A program made the position numbers and the translations under genes. DNA of 15,825 nt from JACQNR01 sp049515175 (GTDB lineage: Bacteria > Acidobacteriota > Terriglobia > UBA7540), in NCBI GenBank assembly GCA_049515175.1, contig JBEKUI010000085.1, positions 1 to 15,825 on the forward strand, given 5' to 3'. Below the pieces are notes generated by a model, which searched no databases, was not told where the DNA came from, and worked only from the letters and a program-made list of their open reading frames with translations. This document shows positions 15,615-15,825 of the stretch, piece after piece (position 1 is the stretch's first letter; every line of letters starts with the position of its first letter).

Positions 15615-15825
15615 TCAGGTTCCACAGAAGGTGCGCGCGCAGTCGGCCACAATCTGCGCGCACGTCCACACATCCGACAACTCCACATATTCCAGCGCCG
15701 AATGAAGCCCCGCTCCTCCCGGGCCGAACAGAACGCTCGGAATTCCCGCTTCCGCAAGCAAGGCGGCATCAGTCCAGAAACTCTGGGCGCCGAGCGCCCG
15801 CTCACGGCCTGTAATCCGTTGTGCG
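15615..15825 (-). CDS. M20 family metallopeptidase (ArgE/DapE/CPG2 type), C-terminal end
   Basis: The leftward frame enters from the right edge (first full codon at 15824) and gives 69 residues to a TGA at 15615-15617. It contains QSFWTDAALLAEAGIPSVLF, then GPGGAGLHSALEYVELSDVW and a C-terminal helix. This is the last part of the M20 catalytic domain: the FWTDA-x-x-x-x-x-x-G-I-P segment and the G-P-G-x-x-x-x-x-H-S-x-x-E-Y-V segment, whose His is a zinc ligand in the family. Such enzymes hydrolyse peptide or acyl-amino acid bonds. The substrate cannot be told from this fragment. The frame has no start inside the window because the gene's 5' part lies beyond the edge. Confidence 0.85.
   Translation of the reverse strand, partial: AQRITGRERALGAQSFWTDAALLAEAGIPSVLFGPGGAGLHSALEYVELSDVWTCAQIVADCARTFCGT

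Noticed and set aside
15389..15805. Minus-strand 138-residue frame at the right end
   Set aside because: It overlaps the M20 peptidase end in another frame, and only the M20 frame gives a recognisable protein. Its Cys/Arg/Ser-rich composition looks non-coding.

Overview
The window is GC-rich bacterial chromosome, most probably from the Acidobacteriota. That placement is an inference from the gene content: an enlarged SecA, a fimT-pilV-pilW-pilX minor pilin cluster with a very large PilX, a DUF4337 protein and REP/RAYT elements. No rRNA, tRNA or CRISPR array is visible. The layout is one short rightward block (420-4273) and one long leftward block (4318 to the right edge), with a leftward RAYT gene cut by the left edge.

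Left region (1-4273). The 5' part of a REP-associated tyrosine transposase gene lies next to two REP-like palindromes in opposite orientation. Together they look like a small REPtron sitting in front of the secA promoter. secA follows; it is about 170 residues longer than E. coli SecA, mainly because of an insertion in the second nucleotide-binding domain. A small DUF4337 membrane protein gene with its own extended -10 promoter comes next.

Middle region (4318-10737, leftward). In transcription order it holds an exported or membrane-anchored SAM methyltransferase, a four-TM class III nucleotide cyclase with a degenerate HD-GYP domain, a DegP/HtrA periplasmic protease, and a polytopic membrane protein ending in a GH113-like glycoside hydrolase domain. 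The N-terminus of the last gene is spliced in frame onto the decayed N-terminus of an alpha/beta hydrolase, so a deletion appears to have created a chimera. SecA, HtrA and the exported proteins share an envelope theme, but nothing shows that they act together.

Right region (10811-15825, leftward). A compact minor pilin operon (fimT/gspH-like, pilV, pilW, pilX) encodes the priming or tip complex of a type IV pilus. Its junctions are tight: at both pilV/pilW and pilW/pilX the hexamer TAGGAG serves as stop codon and Shine-Dalgarno at once. No pilY1 lies in the window. The 3' end of an M20 metallopeptidase gene enters from the right edge, about 360 bp upstream of the operon.
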